Assembly: GCF_029168945.1 (NCBI RefSeq)
Contig: NC_083602.1
Coordinates: 29,747,323-29,811,322 of the forward strand
From: Cannabis sativa
Taxonomy: Eukaryota; Streptophyta; Magnoliopsida; Rosales; Cannabaceae
DNA length: 64,000 nt
Reading direction: 5' to 3'
The position numbers were made by a program, and so were the translations under genes. Below, piece by piece: positions 33,036 through 44,365 of the stretch; the first letter of the stretch is position 1, and each line of letters starts with the position of its first letter. The notes under the pieces were generated by a model. It saw only the letters and a program-made list of their open reading frames with translations. It was not told where the DNA came from and ran no database searches.

Positions 33036-34129
33036 TGTAACGTCCTTTTTTGGCAAGTTAGATGCCAAAATATTTTTTACTTTATGGTAAGATTTATTTG
33101 CATTCATAACCGATTTTCTTACCTTGTTTATTCAGTTTTTATTGCTCTTTTCTTTGTTAGGAAAGATGCATTTTTCAGCTGAACTTTTCTTGTATGGAAA
33201 CTTCTTATAAGAGAAGCAATTCTCTTATGAAAAGTTGGCTTTTTAAAGGAAACTTTGATTATTGTCTTTTTCCTTATTAAATTGGATTGTGTCTTGATAC
33301 AATCAGAATATACAAAATATTTATGGCAGGAATCAAGACTCAATACAAGATCAGACTCGTTTATGGCAAGTTTCCTTTTCAGGTCTGATTTTCTGTGTCA
33401 GATTCCGGTTCTGATGTTGCAGATCATATTTATCTAAGGAAAGTTTTGTACAGCTATAGATTCGATCTTGTGGCTGTCTCTAGGGTTTCTATGTTCTATA
33501 AATCGAACCTAGAGAGCAGCCATTTGAATCAACTCTTCTAGTATTCATTTTTTGCATTTTTCTTATTTGTGAGAAGAGAGCTTTTATTTTGTGAGAACCT
33601 AGTTGTTCATCTAGGTTCTAGTATTTTATATATCAGTTCTTACTCTGTCTTAGAGTTTGTTAGAACGACCTGACTGAACAAGAGAGTGGTCTTCGGGAGA
33701 AGACTTGTTGAAGCCTTACTTCGGGAGGAAGTAAGCACTCACACTTTAAAGACAAAGGGAGTTCGCGCTTGAAGGTGTTTGAGAAGTCAGATTCATAAAG
33801 TGCAATACAAAGGATTGCGACAATAATTTAGAGGGAGTCTAAACTTGTATAAATCAATTGTCTTTGTAATTGTTGATACTTTATTAATTGATTTCATTCT
33901 CTGGGCGTGGCCCCGTGGACTAGGAGTGTTCAAAAGAACACTGATACCACGTACAAATCTCTTGTGTCAAGTGATTTAATTTTCTGTAATTATTTTTATA
34001 TTCTGTCTGTTCTATTTTGTCGCTGTAAAACTGGTCTCTGCAGTATCAGAATTCTATTTGCTTCTGCAGATGTATACAGTTTTATATTTCCATATATATT
34101 ATTGACATTTGTAAAAACTCGGTTTTTCA
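33036..34129 (+). repeat. 3' LTR of the Sirevirus-like element
   Basis: 1,094 bp, TGTAACGTCC...GTTTTTCA. The right boundary is set by the GCCAT target-site duplication and by resumption of LINE ORF1 sequence on the minus strand. Confidence 0.88.
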
Positions 34130-34210
34130 GCCATGATGCCCACTGGATTTGACGAATTATCATCCTCAATCAGTCGAATAGGCTTTCAAATCACCCTCTT
34201 TTTCTTTGCC

Positions 34211-34213
<3 letters not shown>
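34130..34213 (-). pseudogene. LINE ORF1, N-terminal fragment
   Basis: Read on the minus strand from the ATG at 34213: MAKKKRVI, a stop, then KPIRLIEDDNSSNPVGIMA. This is the Lys-rich start of the LINE ORF1 whose remainder lies at 27420-28294. The two parts are separated only by the Sirevirus-like insertion and join at its target-site duplication. Confidence 0.8.
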
Positions 34214-34214
<1 letters not shown>

Positions 34215-34302
<88 letters not shown>

Positions 34303-34317
34303 AAGAGAGAGAGAGAA
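34215..34317. repeat. (GA)n/(CT)n microsatellite, LINE 5' leader
   Basis: About 50 GA units with one CA interruption near 34302. On the minus strand it is a CT run just upstream of the LINE ORF1 ATG, a common feature of plant 5' leaders. ORFs of repeating Glu-Arg or Leu-Ser across it are artefacts. Confidence 0.95.
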
Positions 34318-34344
34318 CATGCACGCCGTTTCGGATCAATAATT

Positions 34345-37300
34345 TTTGTTGTTAGTATTTGGCGTCTATCATATATTTGTATGACAGACATTTTGGGTCA
34401 CAATGTTAGTTCGTGCTCTAAGGATCGTGGTATGGTTTGGGTTAAGAAGACTAAGGTGGAACCAAAGAAGATGGAATCCAAAAATCCAAATTTGAACAAA
34501 AGCATAGAGTTTGATGATGTTGCTATTTTGACTGAGAAACTAGTTTCAGTTGGCACCTCGTCAAATCAAGTTGGGGCTAAGATAGTAATTTATAAATCTT
34601 CTTCTTATCAAGGCCATAGTCTAAAGGTCGGGGATGATTGGATCACTCCAAGGAGAGTTGGTAATAAGTGGTCTTTGGGAAAGGGACATACAACACCAAC
34701 AAAAAATACTTATGATGCTATTCTTAAGCCTGTGTTTAAGAATATGGTTACTAATCCCCATAATTTGGATGGAGTGGTGCAACATCCTAAGTTGGAATGT
34801 TAGAGGGATGAATAAAGGCAATAAACAAAGGTTGATTCTGGACCTTTGTCGTTTGAATAATGTTGGGTTTGGTGCCCTCCTTGAAGCTAAGGTGAGGGGT
34901 GAGAATGTTCTGAACAAGATGCATCATAATTTTCCTAAATGGAATTATTACTCTAGCTCCATTCTTGATGGTCGAATTCTTTTAATTTGGCAAAGGAGTT
35001 TTGTGAAGGTTATTGTTCTCATGAAGGCAATCAATTGGTGCACTGTAAGTTGAAAGTTTCTAGTCTTGATTCTGAATTCTTTATTACTGTTGTGTATGGT
35101 AAGAATTCTATTAGTGAGAGGATGGAGCTTTGGTCCTTGCTTGCTGGAATAGGGCATTTGAATCACCCCTGGTTAATATTTGGTGATTTCAATGCCATGT
35201 TTCCCTTTGATGATCAGTTTGGGGGGTGGCAAGTGACTTCCAATGACATTTTTGATGCTCAATAGTGGCTGGCTATTGGTCAAGTTGATGAGTTGAAATC
35301 CTCGGTTCAAAGTATACGTGGTCTAATAACCATGATTCGAGAGCTCGTCTTTATTTAAATTTGGACAAGGTTTTCAAAAATGAGAACCGGTTGGATGTTT
35401 TCCTCAAATTTAAGCTATTTTCCTATGGGATGTTTGTTCAGATCATAGCTACTACCTTATCAAGTAGTTGAAGATTGGGAATATGGGCATCAAAACTTTT
35501 AAAATTTTCAATTATTGGATGGATCACAACCTTTTCAAGGATATTGTTATGCAAAGCTGGTCCAAGCCTCTTTCGGGTGGAGGTCTCAGATGTATAATTG
35601 GCAAGTTGAACCAATTGAAGCATGTCTTGAAGAAGTTTAGCGGGAAAGAGTTGGGGGATATATCTATGAAGTTTGTAGCAGCCAAAGACAATTTCATCAG
35701 GCTCAGAACAATTTAGCCAACAATCCAGCTAATTCCTCGTATCAATTTGAAGAGAAACATGCTCATCAAGATTTTTTGATTGCTAATCAACGATACGCTA
35801 GCTTTATTCAAAAAACTAGTAAGCTCTCCTGGCTTAAGTTTGGTGATGAAAAATTTGCCTTTTTTTCATGCTAGCACCAAGAAGAAACGAGTTGAGAATC
35901 GTATCATTACATTCATGGAACCGGGTGGTGGCTCACTATTTCAATCACTTTCGAAAGTTCATGGGAAAATAGAGTGCAGCTTCAAAAAGACTTGATTTTG
36001 ATTATCTTAATCAGAGCCCTAAGTTGAATTTAACTCAACAATTGAGTCTTATTTGTCCCTTCAACAAAGATGATGTTAGAAGTGCTTTGTTCAACATCCA
36101 TTTGACTAAAAGCCCGGGTCCATATGGATTTGGTGCAAAAATTTTCAAAGGTCTTTGGAATGAAATTGGAGAGGAGATTTCTTCTGCTATTTTAATTTTT
36201 TTTTCAGGAGGGTTCCGTTCCTAGAGAGATCAATAAAATGGTCATTATCTTAATCCCTAAAACTGATCTCCAACTACAGCAGTGGATTACATGCATATAC
36301 ATGTTGTAACACGTTATACAAATGTATCTTCAAGATATCTGCTCTAGATTGTCTGAGGTTCTACCTTCTTTAATTGATAGCACTCAAGGTGCTTTTGTCT
36401 TGAAACAGCTCCTTGCTCATAATGTCCTAAATTTTCAATATCTCCTCAAGGGTTATTCTATAAAGAATATCTCTTCTGGATGCCTTATGAAGATCGATCT
36501 AAGCAAGACTTACGATATTGTTGATTAGTTATTTGTTTCTAGTCTTCTTAATCGTCTCTATTTCCTCGCTAAATTCATTAATTGGACTTTAGTTTGTTTA
36601 AAGGGTATTTTCTATACCCTAATATTGAATGGCGAATTTCATGGGGAGTTCAAAGGTGAGAAAGGTCTTCGTCAAGGGGATCCTGTCTCACCCTTACTGT
36701 TTGTGCTAATTATGGATTATCTTACTAGATTACTACATCAAGCTTCTTGTAAAAAGGGTTTTGGTTTCCACCTTATGTGCAAGTCTTTGAGGTTAGTTAA
36801 TCTCTATTTTACTGATGATCTGCTGATCTTTTGTAAGAGTAATATGAAGTCTCTCCAAATTGTTCAAGATGTTATTGATTGTTTTTGTGCCACTACTAGT
36901 TTAGCTATTAAAAAATCTAAATCTCATATTTACTTTGGTGGTATTAATCAAGCTTCATCTCAAGAATATTATTCAAATAGAGGAATGTAGCTTTCCTTTG
37001 AGATACCTTGGCGTTAACTTGAGACCTACTAAGTAGAGAGCTACCGATTGTGGAGGAGTTATTGATAAGATTCAGAAGAAACTCCATAATTGGGTTAGTA
37101 AAATTCTTTCGTTTGCTGACAGAGCTCAACTCATTCACTCAATTTTGTTAGGAATAAGAAACTACTGGATGGGTATATTTATCCTTTCTCATAAGGTAAT
37201 TGCTGAGATTGATAAACTTTGTAAAAATTACCTTTGGGGTGCTAAAGGAAATCATAGTAAAGTTCGTCTTACTTCTTGGGAGCATGTTTGCTTACCCAAA

Positions 37301-37880
37301 AGTATGGTTGTCTTGGATTTAGAGAAGGAAGGAAGTGGAATATGGCTCTCATGGCTAAGTAAATTTGGACTCTCTCAACGAAATAAGTTTATCTTTGGGT
37401 GAGATAGAATAATGATGTCTACTTGAAGGAGTAGGATTTTTGGTGTCTTAAACTCAAAAGTGACTTTAGCTGGTATTTTAAAAAGCTACTTAAGCCGAGG
37501 AATTCCTTGGATCATCATTCCTTAATGGAGGCTAAGAGACAAGGGAAATTTAAGATAAAATATTTATATCTTTCTCTTATTGCTAGTGATATAGTGTCAT
37601 ATTGTTGTTCTATATGGCACAAGCTTAGTGTTCCTAAGTACTAGTTTATTGTTTGTTAAGGGATTAACAATCACTTGCTCACAAGGGACCATCTTGGAAG
37701 ATTCGTGACCTTAGACTCTTGTTTTTGCTTAGTTTGTGCGACCTCTAATAAGACTCATCAGCATGTTTTATTTGATTGTGTTTACACAAAAAATAGTGAT
37801 TCAGGATGTGCGGAATTTGTTTGGTCAATTTGTTTGGCCAGAGGAGATGGAGGCTTGGTGTAAGAAACCCATCAAAGATA
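34345..37880 (+). pseudogene. LINE: ORF1 end, endonuclease, reverse transcriptase, zinc-binding tail
   Basis: A decayed L1-type LINE body. It opens with half of a CCHC knuckle (LGHNVSSC, about 34390), the usual end of ORF1. ORF2 follows: the endonuclease ILSWNVRGMNKGNKQR and GDFNAM blocks (34785-35265), then RT blocks KSPGPYGFGAKIFK (36100), MKIDLSKTYDIVD (36490), GLRQGDPVSPLLFVL (36660) and FTDDLLIFCKS (36810; the family usually has ADD). Last is the reverse-transcriptase zinc-binding domain, CLVCATSNKTHQHVLFDC (about 37720-37770). Many stops and frameshifts make it dead. No clear poly(A) or TSD is visible at the right end. Confidence 0.9.
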
Positions 37881-38069
37881 ATATTTAACTGCAAACAACA
37901 ATACTATAAAGATATACTCTTGAATATATTTTTGGGAGCAAAGTTGATTTTTTTTTTTTTTAATAGGATGTTAGACAAAGTATAGTATTTATTGTTAGGC
38001 TAAATTGAAGGGTTACCATATTTTTTGCTATAGGTTCTATTTGATACAATTTGTTGTGTTGTATTGTAA
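37881..38069. other. Junction sequence between LINE and LTR fragment
   Basis: AT-rich sequence with a T13 run at about 37950-37962. No feature can be assigned with confidence; the left edge of the following LTR fragment is not sharply visible. Confidence 0.4.
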
Positions 38070-39983
38070 AGTATTAGTGGCCAGCCTTTAAGTGTATTTT
38101 TGTTGTGGTATTTTCAACACGCAAGTATATGTATCATTAACAAGTAACAGACTCACAAAGAGTGAGGTCGATTCCACGAGGAATGTACTTAAGTACTTTA
38201 AAATTAAATTCGTACTTCTATTTGGTAAAATAAAATTAAGAAGGAAAATTAAAATAAGAAGACTAGCAGAAGTAGGAAGCAAATAAATAAATAAAGAAAA
38301 TTAACAGTTAATAAAAATTAGGGCTTCGATTTTAATTGTATCTATTGACTATGGCTCAATATGATTATCTTCCTATTATCAATTTCTATGCAATAGCAGG
38401 TTTACTAAGGTAATTTATTGTCTTCTCAGATATATAAATCTCAATTACATGCAAATTTTCTACTCTCGTGATAAATTAAACATGCAACAGGCATTAAACA
38501 CAGAAACCCTATAAGCTATCTAAACCATATAGGTACTCTCGTCCTCTATCGAAATTCAGTTCTATTTTACTATAGCATAATCGACACTCACTTCTCAGAT
38601 CTCGCATGGAAATCATAAAACAGTTAATTGATGGCCAGACAATTAAAAGTAAGTAAGTACGAATGAAATAGAATACATAGAAACTTGGGGAATATAAATC
38701 ATATTAAAACCATAAAATAAATGTCAAACAATATCCATCTAAACCCTAATCAAGTGTTTAGCTACTCATGTCATGGAAGCAAAATCACACATATTAACTT
38801 AAGAAAAGAGAGGAAAATAGAGAAGAAACTAATGTCATGAAAACCCTCTGAAGAATGCCTCCAGTATTGCAGTTGATCTCTGAAATTCGTACTCCGTCTT
38901 CTGCTGCTTATTTCCTTCTGAATTGCTCCCCAAAAACTATTGAAGTCCACTTCTTTTATAGCAAAAAAATGATAAAATAAAAAAAACACTGAAAAGAAAA
39001 CATATTCTGCTTAGGATTAGAAAACCTATTCTGCTTAGAATTAGAAAGGGTAGTGAGTTTTCTGCTACGTTGACTGATAGTATTTTGACCATAACTCTCT
39101 CGATATTGTGCGAAATTGGACGACTCGAGATGTTCCGTAAAGATAAAAGAGAGATCTAGAACTTTTATTTTTTGACTTTTTCCAAAATCTAATCAGAACA
39201 TAGTTGAATTCAGGCTTGAAGTTTCATATTTATTTTCTTGCACAATTTTCTCTATTTTATATGTAATCTTTTTGTGAGATTTTTTTTTTTTATCTTTTTT
39301 CCATCTTATTCCTTTGATATTTTCTAATATTCTTCTATTTTAAATGTGCAATAATAAAATATAAAAAAAAAACATAAAATTGCTCCAAACAAGAATAGAA
39401 CTAAAATAAAAATACACTAAAAATTAATCTAAAAATAATACTAAAAACAACCTAACAATTTTTGCTCAATATTTTATACTTTTTTGATCTATATAATTCA
39501 ACCCTAAGCTCTAGTTAAAATACTATAAAAGGAACACGATGCTCTCATCTCATCCACTTTGTCAACTTGACTATTCAACCTACCAAATCTAGTTTTCATT
39601 CTCTGACAACTAGTAGATGAGAGATACCTTCTATAGTGATTCAAACCCTCCTTCATTATTCATCATATTCAAACCTTGAGTGATAGAGTGTCATGCCCAC
39701 ACATAGCAAGTCAAGTACCCAATCATAGCGAGTAAGACGGTGGTCACCAAACCCCCGAAGGAGAGAAAGAGATCCAGGCTCAGATCTTGATAATACTCTG
39801 CGACAGGAAGGAGCAAGGATTAGAAACCTGAGAGGAAGGAATCATAATATTTCGCTGCAACCAATATAAAGTTTTCTTAAACTCTTATGTGTTTAATTTC
39901 ATTGTTTTAGAGATATTCATATTAATGATGTTAATTCAACATACTTGTTTATAAATCTAGATCCTGGTAAAATATTCCCAACA
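38070..39983 (+). mobile_element. 5'-truncated family-A LTR, split by a family-B solo LTR
   Basis: Pieces 38070-38100 and 39458-39983 align with the right-hand part of the LTR at 63410-63963 (shared TATAATTCAACCCTAAGC, GATGCTCTCATCTCATCC, CACACATAGCAAGTCAAGTA). It ends with the intact terminus ATTCCCAACA at 39983. The LTR start is missing. The family-B insertion at 38101-39457 lies within it. Confidence 0.8.
38101..39457 (+). mobile_element. Family-B solo LTR, copy 1
   Basis: 1,357 bp, TGTTGTGG...CCTAACA, flanked by a perfect 5-bp TSD ATTTT (38096-38100 and 39458-39462). It is collinear with copy 2 at 61716-63038. Near its start it has CAACACGCAAGTATA and AGTGAGGTCGATTCCACG, a motif combination I associate with LTRs of plant gypsy elements, but the lineage cannot be fixed without an internal region. 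Strand is nominal. It carries no coding sequence. Confidence 0.88.
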
Positions 39984-40065
39984 CATACTACACTTGATCT
40001 AGATATCATGGTGTTGAGATTAATTAAAATGTACTTTTTGTTTTATATTAGTGCAAGTGTGAGTT
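39984..40065 (+). other. Remnant of family-A internal region with polypurine tract
   Basis: 82 bp matching the sequence just inside the 3' LTR of the full-length family-A element (minus strand of about 44349-44435): TACTACACTTGATC, TTTGTTTTAT and the tract GTGCAAGTGTGAGTT. It links a preceding LTR end to a following LTR start, so almost the whole internal region is absent. Confidence 0.8.
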
Positions 40066-40783
40066 TGTTGGGTTTTGTGTCCTTAATAAAACTCATTTCA
40101 ATATGATCAGATTTACTAATTAATATAAGATCAGAAATCGCTTTTATGTTGCATGATTCACATGATTTATTTCATAATTATGTTTAATGTATACATTCTA
40201 TTAAGTCAAGAACATATATAAATATATATATTTATTCATGATTATAGTGTCATCAGCACAGTGGAATATAATTGTGATTATATGTTCAAAAGTTTAATTT
40301 TCATGATTTATCAGTTCACTGGATTTAGACTAACATAATAATCGGCGATAATGTATAAAGTTTTATGTCCTTTCTAGGGCATTGACAAAGTTTACCAGTA
40401 TCGGATGTATAGAGTATACATTAGAAGGGACCGATATTGATCTTTGATAAGATATCATAAACTTAATGTTTTATCTTTCTAAGTCAATATCACTGGTTGA
40501 TCTTAGGTCTATAGATCTTAATCATGATATGATTAGGTTCAGCTTAGTTGTATTATTTATGTTCTTCAAGTTGTTCGTGGAAGCTAACCAATAGTTCTGG
40601 CGAATATTTACATCTTGGGAACATGGTAGTTCAATTGAGTGGAAGCGCTGATTATAAATATAGAATCTATAACTTCTATAAGTATTTAGAAGTAAAATAA
40701 TAATTTCCTTCGAGCTTGGCTGAATAGAGATAAATGATTGAGATCTCATTTCAGTTTTTATATTAGTTTACTGAAATATTATT

Positions 40784-41913
40784 GGGCTTTTTTCATAAAT
40801 GTACAACAAAAATAACATAATTATAAAAAATGTGCAAAAAATTATTATTTTAAAAATTTATACATTTTGAAAACTTATTACATGAAACCATACATTTTAA
40901 TCATTAAATAAAAAAACTATGTTTATTAAAACTCAAAATAAACAATTTCGTAAAATTAATTAAACAATTTTATAAAAATAAACAAGTTAAATATTTTTTT
41001 GATTGAAAAATAAATGTTTATTATCTATTTTAGTATGAATTATTATAATTTAATAATTTTTTTTAATAAAATACAATATCAAAATTATAAACATTAATGT
41101 ATATAAATATAAATCAATACTTAAAATTACTAAAAATAAACATGACACATAGAGTGATATAATAAACATATGTGAATATTATTATTTTTTTTATTAAATT
41201 AGTATGTTTAATAAAGAGAAAACAAAATAAACGTATACATATAAAGTATTTTATATTATTAGTATGTTTATTATAATTGTAAATATAAAAATAGACATAG
41301 CCAATTTATATCATACTAAAATAAGTATATTTTCTTTCTATTTTTTCTATAGATTGATTATTTTCTAATGAGTTAGTGAACAAATTTTCTATTGAAGTAT
41401 AATTTTTACATCAAAAAATAAATAAACAAACATAACTTTATAAACTCCAAAAATTATTTAATTAGAAAAAATAAACATGACACAATAAACAAAGAAAGAG
41501 ATAAAGATAAACAATTTTTTATATATATTATTTATTTTATAAAAAATTACTAAAAAATAAACATAACACACATAGAGTGATATAATAAACCTATGTGAAT
41601 ATTATTATTTTGTTTATTAAATTAGTATATTTAATTAATAGAAAATAAATAAACACATATATAAAATATTTTATATTATTGGTATGCTTATTATAATTGT
41701 AAACATAAAAATAAACATAACCAATATTACCATATATATAATAATCAATAATTATTATTCAAAAAAAAAATATTACCATATATATATATATTATAAAAAA
41801 AATTGATTTTTTTTTTAATTATATATAAAAATGTCTGAGAAAATGGTAATAAGTTTTTTTTACACATATTTTATAATTAATTAAAATAATGTATACAAAA
41901 TTGTAAAATACCC
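40784..41913. mobile_element. MULE-like non-autonomous DNA element
   Basis: 1,130 bp, starting GGGCTTTTTTCATAAATGTAC and ending AAAATACCC, flanked by a perfect 9-bp TSD AATATTATT (40775-40783 and 41914-41922). The ends are only loosely inverted (GGGC-TTTT...TGTACA against GGGTATTTT...TGTATA). It is absent from the equivalent site of the family-A LTR at 7230. Internally, about 41137-41310 and 41558-41730 are diverged direct repeats (shared CATAGAGTGATATAATAAAC and GTGAATATTATTATTTT). It has no coding capacity. Confidence 0.82.
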
Positions 41914-42433
41914 AATATTATTTATAGGTAGCTACGTGTTTTAAGGATAAAATACATCGAAGGGTAGAACGGTAAATTTGTCCCTTTTCGATGTAGATCA
42001 TCTATAGAGGATCTTTGACTATTAGGATTGTAACAATGGATAATCATAACGTATCTATATCGTGGTACATATAGAGCATTATATATAATTGAGAGTGTTA
42101 TTCAATTCCAAATCTACAGTGGCACAAGGCGGAATTAATAAGTAGTAAATTCTAGATCTACTTATTGGAAGCTCAGCTATATAGGCCCATGGTTCCCTCA
42201 CTAGTTGAGATAATACTGCTTGCAAACTCAGTTAATTGATTTTAATTAATCAATAATAATTCTAAAATTAGACAATGTCTTATTTATGAATTTTCACTAA
42301 GCAAGGGCTTAATTGTGAAAAAAAGAGGTTTTAGGGTCTATTTGTTAATTAAGAGACTTTGTATGGTCTAATTAATAAATAATATAAATGTCAATTTTAT
42401 TTGATAATTAATTATAATTATTAAATAAATAGT

Positions 42434-44348
42434 TGTTGGAATTAATTTTAACACGATCTTAGATCTACTCACAAGTATGTTGATTTAACAACCTAAATAT
42501 GAACTTCTAAAACGATAAACAAAACACATAAAAGTTAAGAATAACTTACAGTGATGGCAACGGAATTAAGTGTCTCCTTCCACTCAGATCTCTAACCCTT
42601 GATTCCTGTCTGTAGCAGAGTATAATCAAGATCTGAGCCCGAATATCCTTCAGTTGGATGTGATCCTTCACAGTCTTCCAAACTATGATTGAGGTGTCTG
42701 TGGGTACTTCTCTCTCACAAGGATTTCGAAATTTCTCTATTCTTTTCTCTCTTATTTTCGTGGTTTATCAAGCATACAAGAGAAAAGAACAAGGGCTGCT
42801 ATATAAAGTGAGAAGGGAGAGCACAACTTTCGAAATAAGCAGTTTCATCTTTTACTGTGTAATTGATTAACTGCCTTATTTAGTGTGATCCACCACTTTC
42901 CTATTTTTGCTAGGCTTTGATTAGCAATTACATGGTAATTAAAATTGAAAATAATAATTGGGAAACATGCAAGCATGTGGCCGGCCCATGGTGTGTATGG
43001 GCCTCACATGGATTTTTCCAGTTTCCTCAATTTTATTTATATTTCTCCAAAAATGCCATTTTTCCAATTCTAATCATTTAAATGCTAAAACTAATTATTT
43101 AATAATTAAAATAGACTATTAAATAATATTGTCATTTAATATATAATTATTAATTAGACATATAAAGTCTCTTAATTAATAATTAAACCTAGAAACCCTT
43201 TTATTTACAATTTCATCCTTAAACTGTGAGAATTCACAAATTAGACATAGTCTAACTTTTAGAATTATAATTGATCAATTATAAATCAATTATAGAGTCT
43301 TACAAACAGTATAGTTTCAACTAGAATGGGGACCATGGATCTATATGCTGAGCTTCCAATAAGTTGAACCGATTTACCAAGTAAATCCCTAACTTATTAA
43401 TTTCTTGTTGAATCCACTCTTAGAACTTGGAATTGCACTCTCAGACTTATATAGAGCATATTATATGTTTCACGATATCAATATGCTATCTCATTTAACC
43501 ATTGTTATAATCTTAATGTGATTAAAAGATCCTCTATATAGATGATTTACATCGGGATGGGACCAATTTACCGTTTACACCCCTCAATGTATTTTGCCCC
43601 TTTGAACACTTAGTTACCTGTAAATGATGTTTTAGTGATCTAATATATAGTCACTGGAACAAGAGCTCATCCATTTACTTCTATTTAACTAAGCTCGAAG
43701 GGAATCATCACTTGACTTCTATACACCAGTAGAAGCTATAGATTCCATATTTATGTTCAGCACTCCCACTCAGTTATGCTATCATGTTCCCAAAATATAC
43801 GTATCACCCTGACCCAAAAGTAGGCTTAACTAATAAATCAAAGAACATGAATAGCACTCCTGAGATTGAGCCTAAGCATATCAGGATTTAGATTCTCTTA
43901 ATCTAAGATCAACTTTTGATATTGACTTGAAAAGATATAACGGTAAGTTTATAATATCTTATCTAAGTTCAATATCGGTCCAGTCCAATGTATACTCCAT
44001 ACATTCGAAACTAGTATACTTTACCAATGTCCTGGAAAGAACATAACACTTACCCCAAGTGTAAGTATACTTTATCGATGATTATCACATCAGTGTAAAT
44101 CCAAAACACTGATGAACAGGGACCAAATCTTTTGAATCATATAATCACAATCACATTCCACTGTATTGACAATACTGTAATTGTGAATAACTATATGTTC
44201 TGGATTTAACTGATTTTGTGCATATATCAAATATATATATATTAAACCATAAACATGTAACATACATGTAATCATAAATCACTTCAAAATTCTAAATTGA
44301 TAACTAATCAGATTGTAATGGGTTTTATTTAGGGCATAAAACCCAACA
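42434..44348 (-). repeat. 3' LTR of the full-length family-A element
   Basis: 1,915 bp, TGTTGGAATT...AAACCCAACA as read on the plus strand. It is collinear with 60077-63327 apart from the family-B insertion in the latter, and with the solo LTR at 548-2423. Confidence 0.95.
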
Positions 44349-44365
44349 AACTCCCACTTGCACTA
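44349..44365 (-). other. Polypurine tract of the family-A element
   Basis: On the minus strand, AGTGCAAGTGGGAGTT abuts the 3' LTR. A near-identical tract precedes the LTR at 40066. Confidence 0.8.

Larger units (their letters stand above)
28295..34129 (+). mobile_element. Sirevirus-like Ty1/copia element, 5' deleted, with extra 3' ORF
   Basis: LTRs begin TGTAA(A/C)GTCC; the right LTR ends TTTTTCA. The flanks are GCCGT (28290-28294) and GCCAT (34130-34134), a 5-bp TSD with one CpG-type mismatch. They rejoin a LINE ORF1 read on the minus strand. The end of the left LTR, the PBS, gag, protease, integrase and the first half of RT are missing. RT end, RNase H, a long spacer, an additional ORF and the polypurine tract remain. 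Sirevirus affinity is inferred from the large downstream ORF region and LTR of about 1.1 kb. Confidence 0.9.

Noticed and set aside
34133..34391. ORFs rich in Glu-Arg (plus strand) or Leu-Ser (minus strand)
   Set aside because: They are translations of the (GA)n microsatellite and not protein genes.
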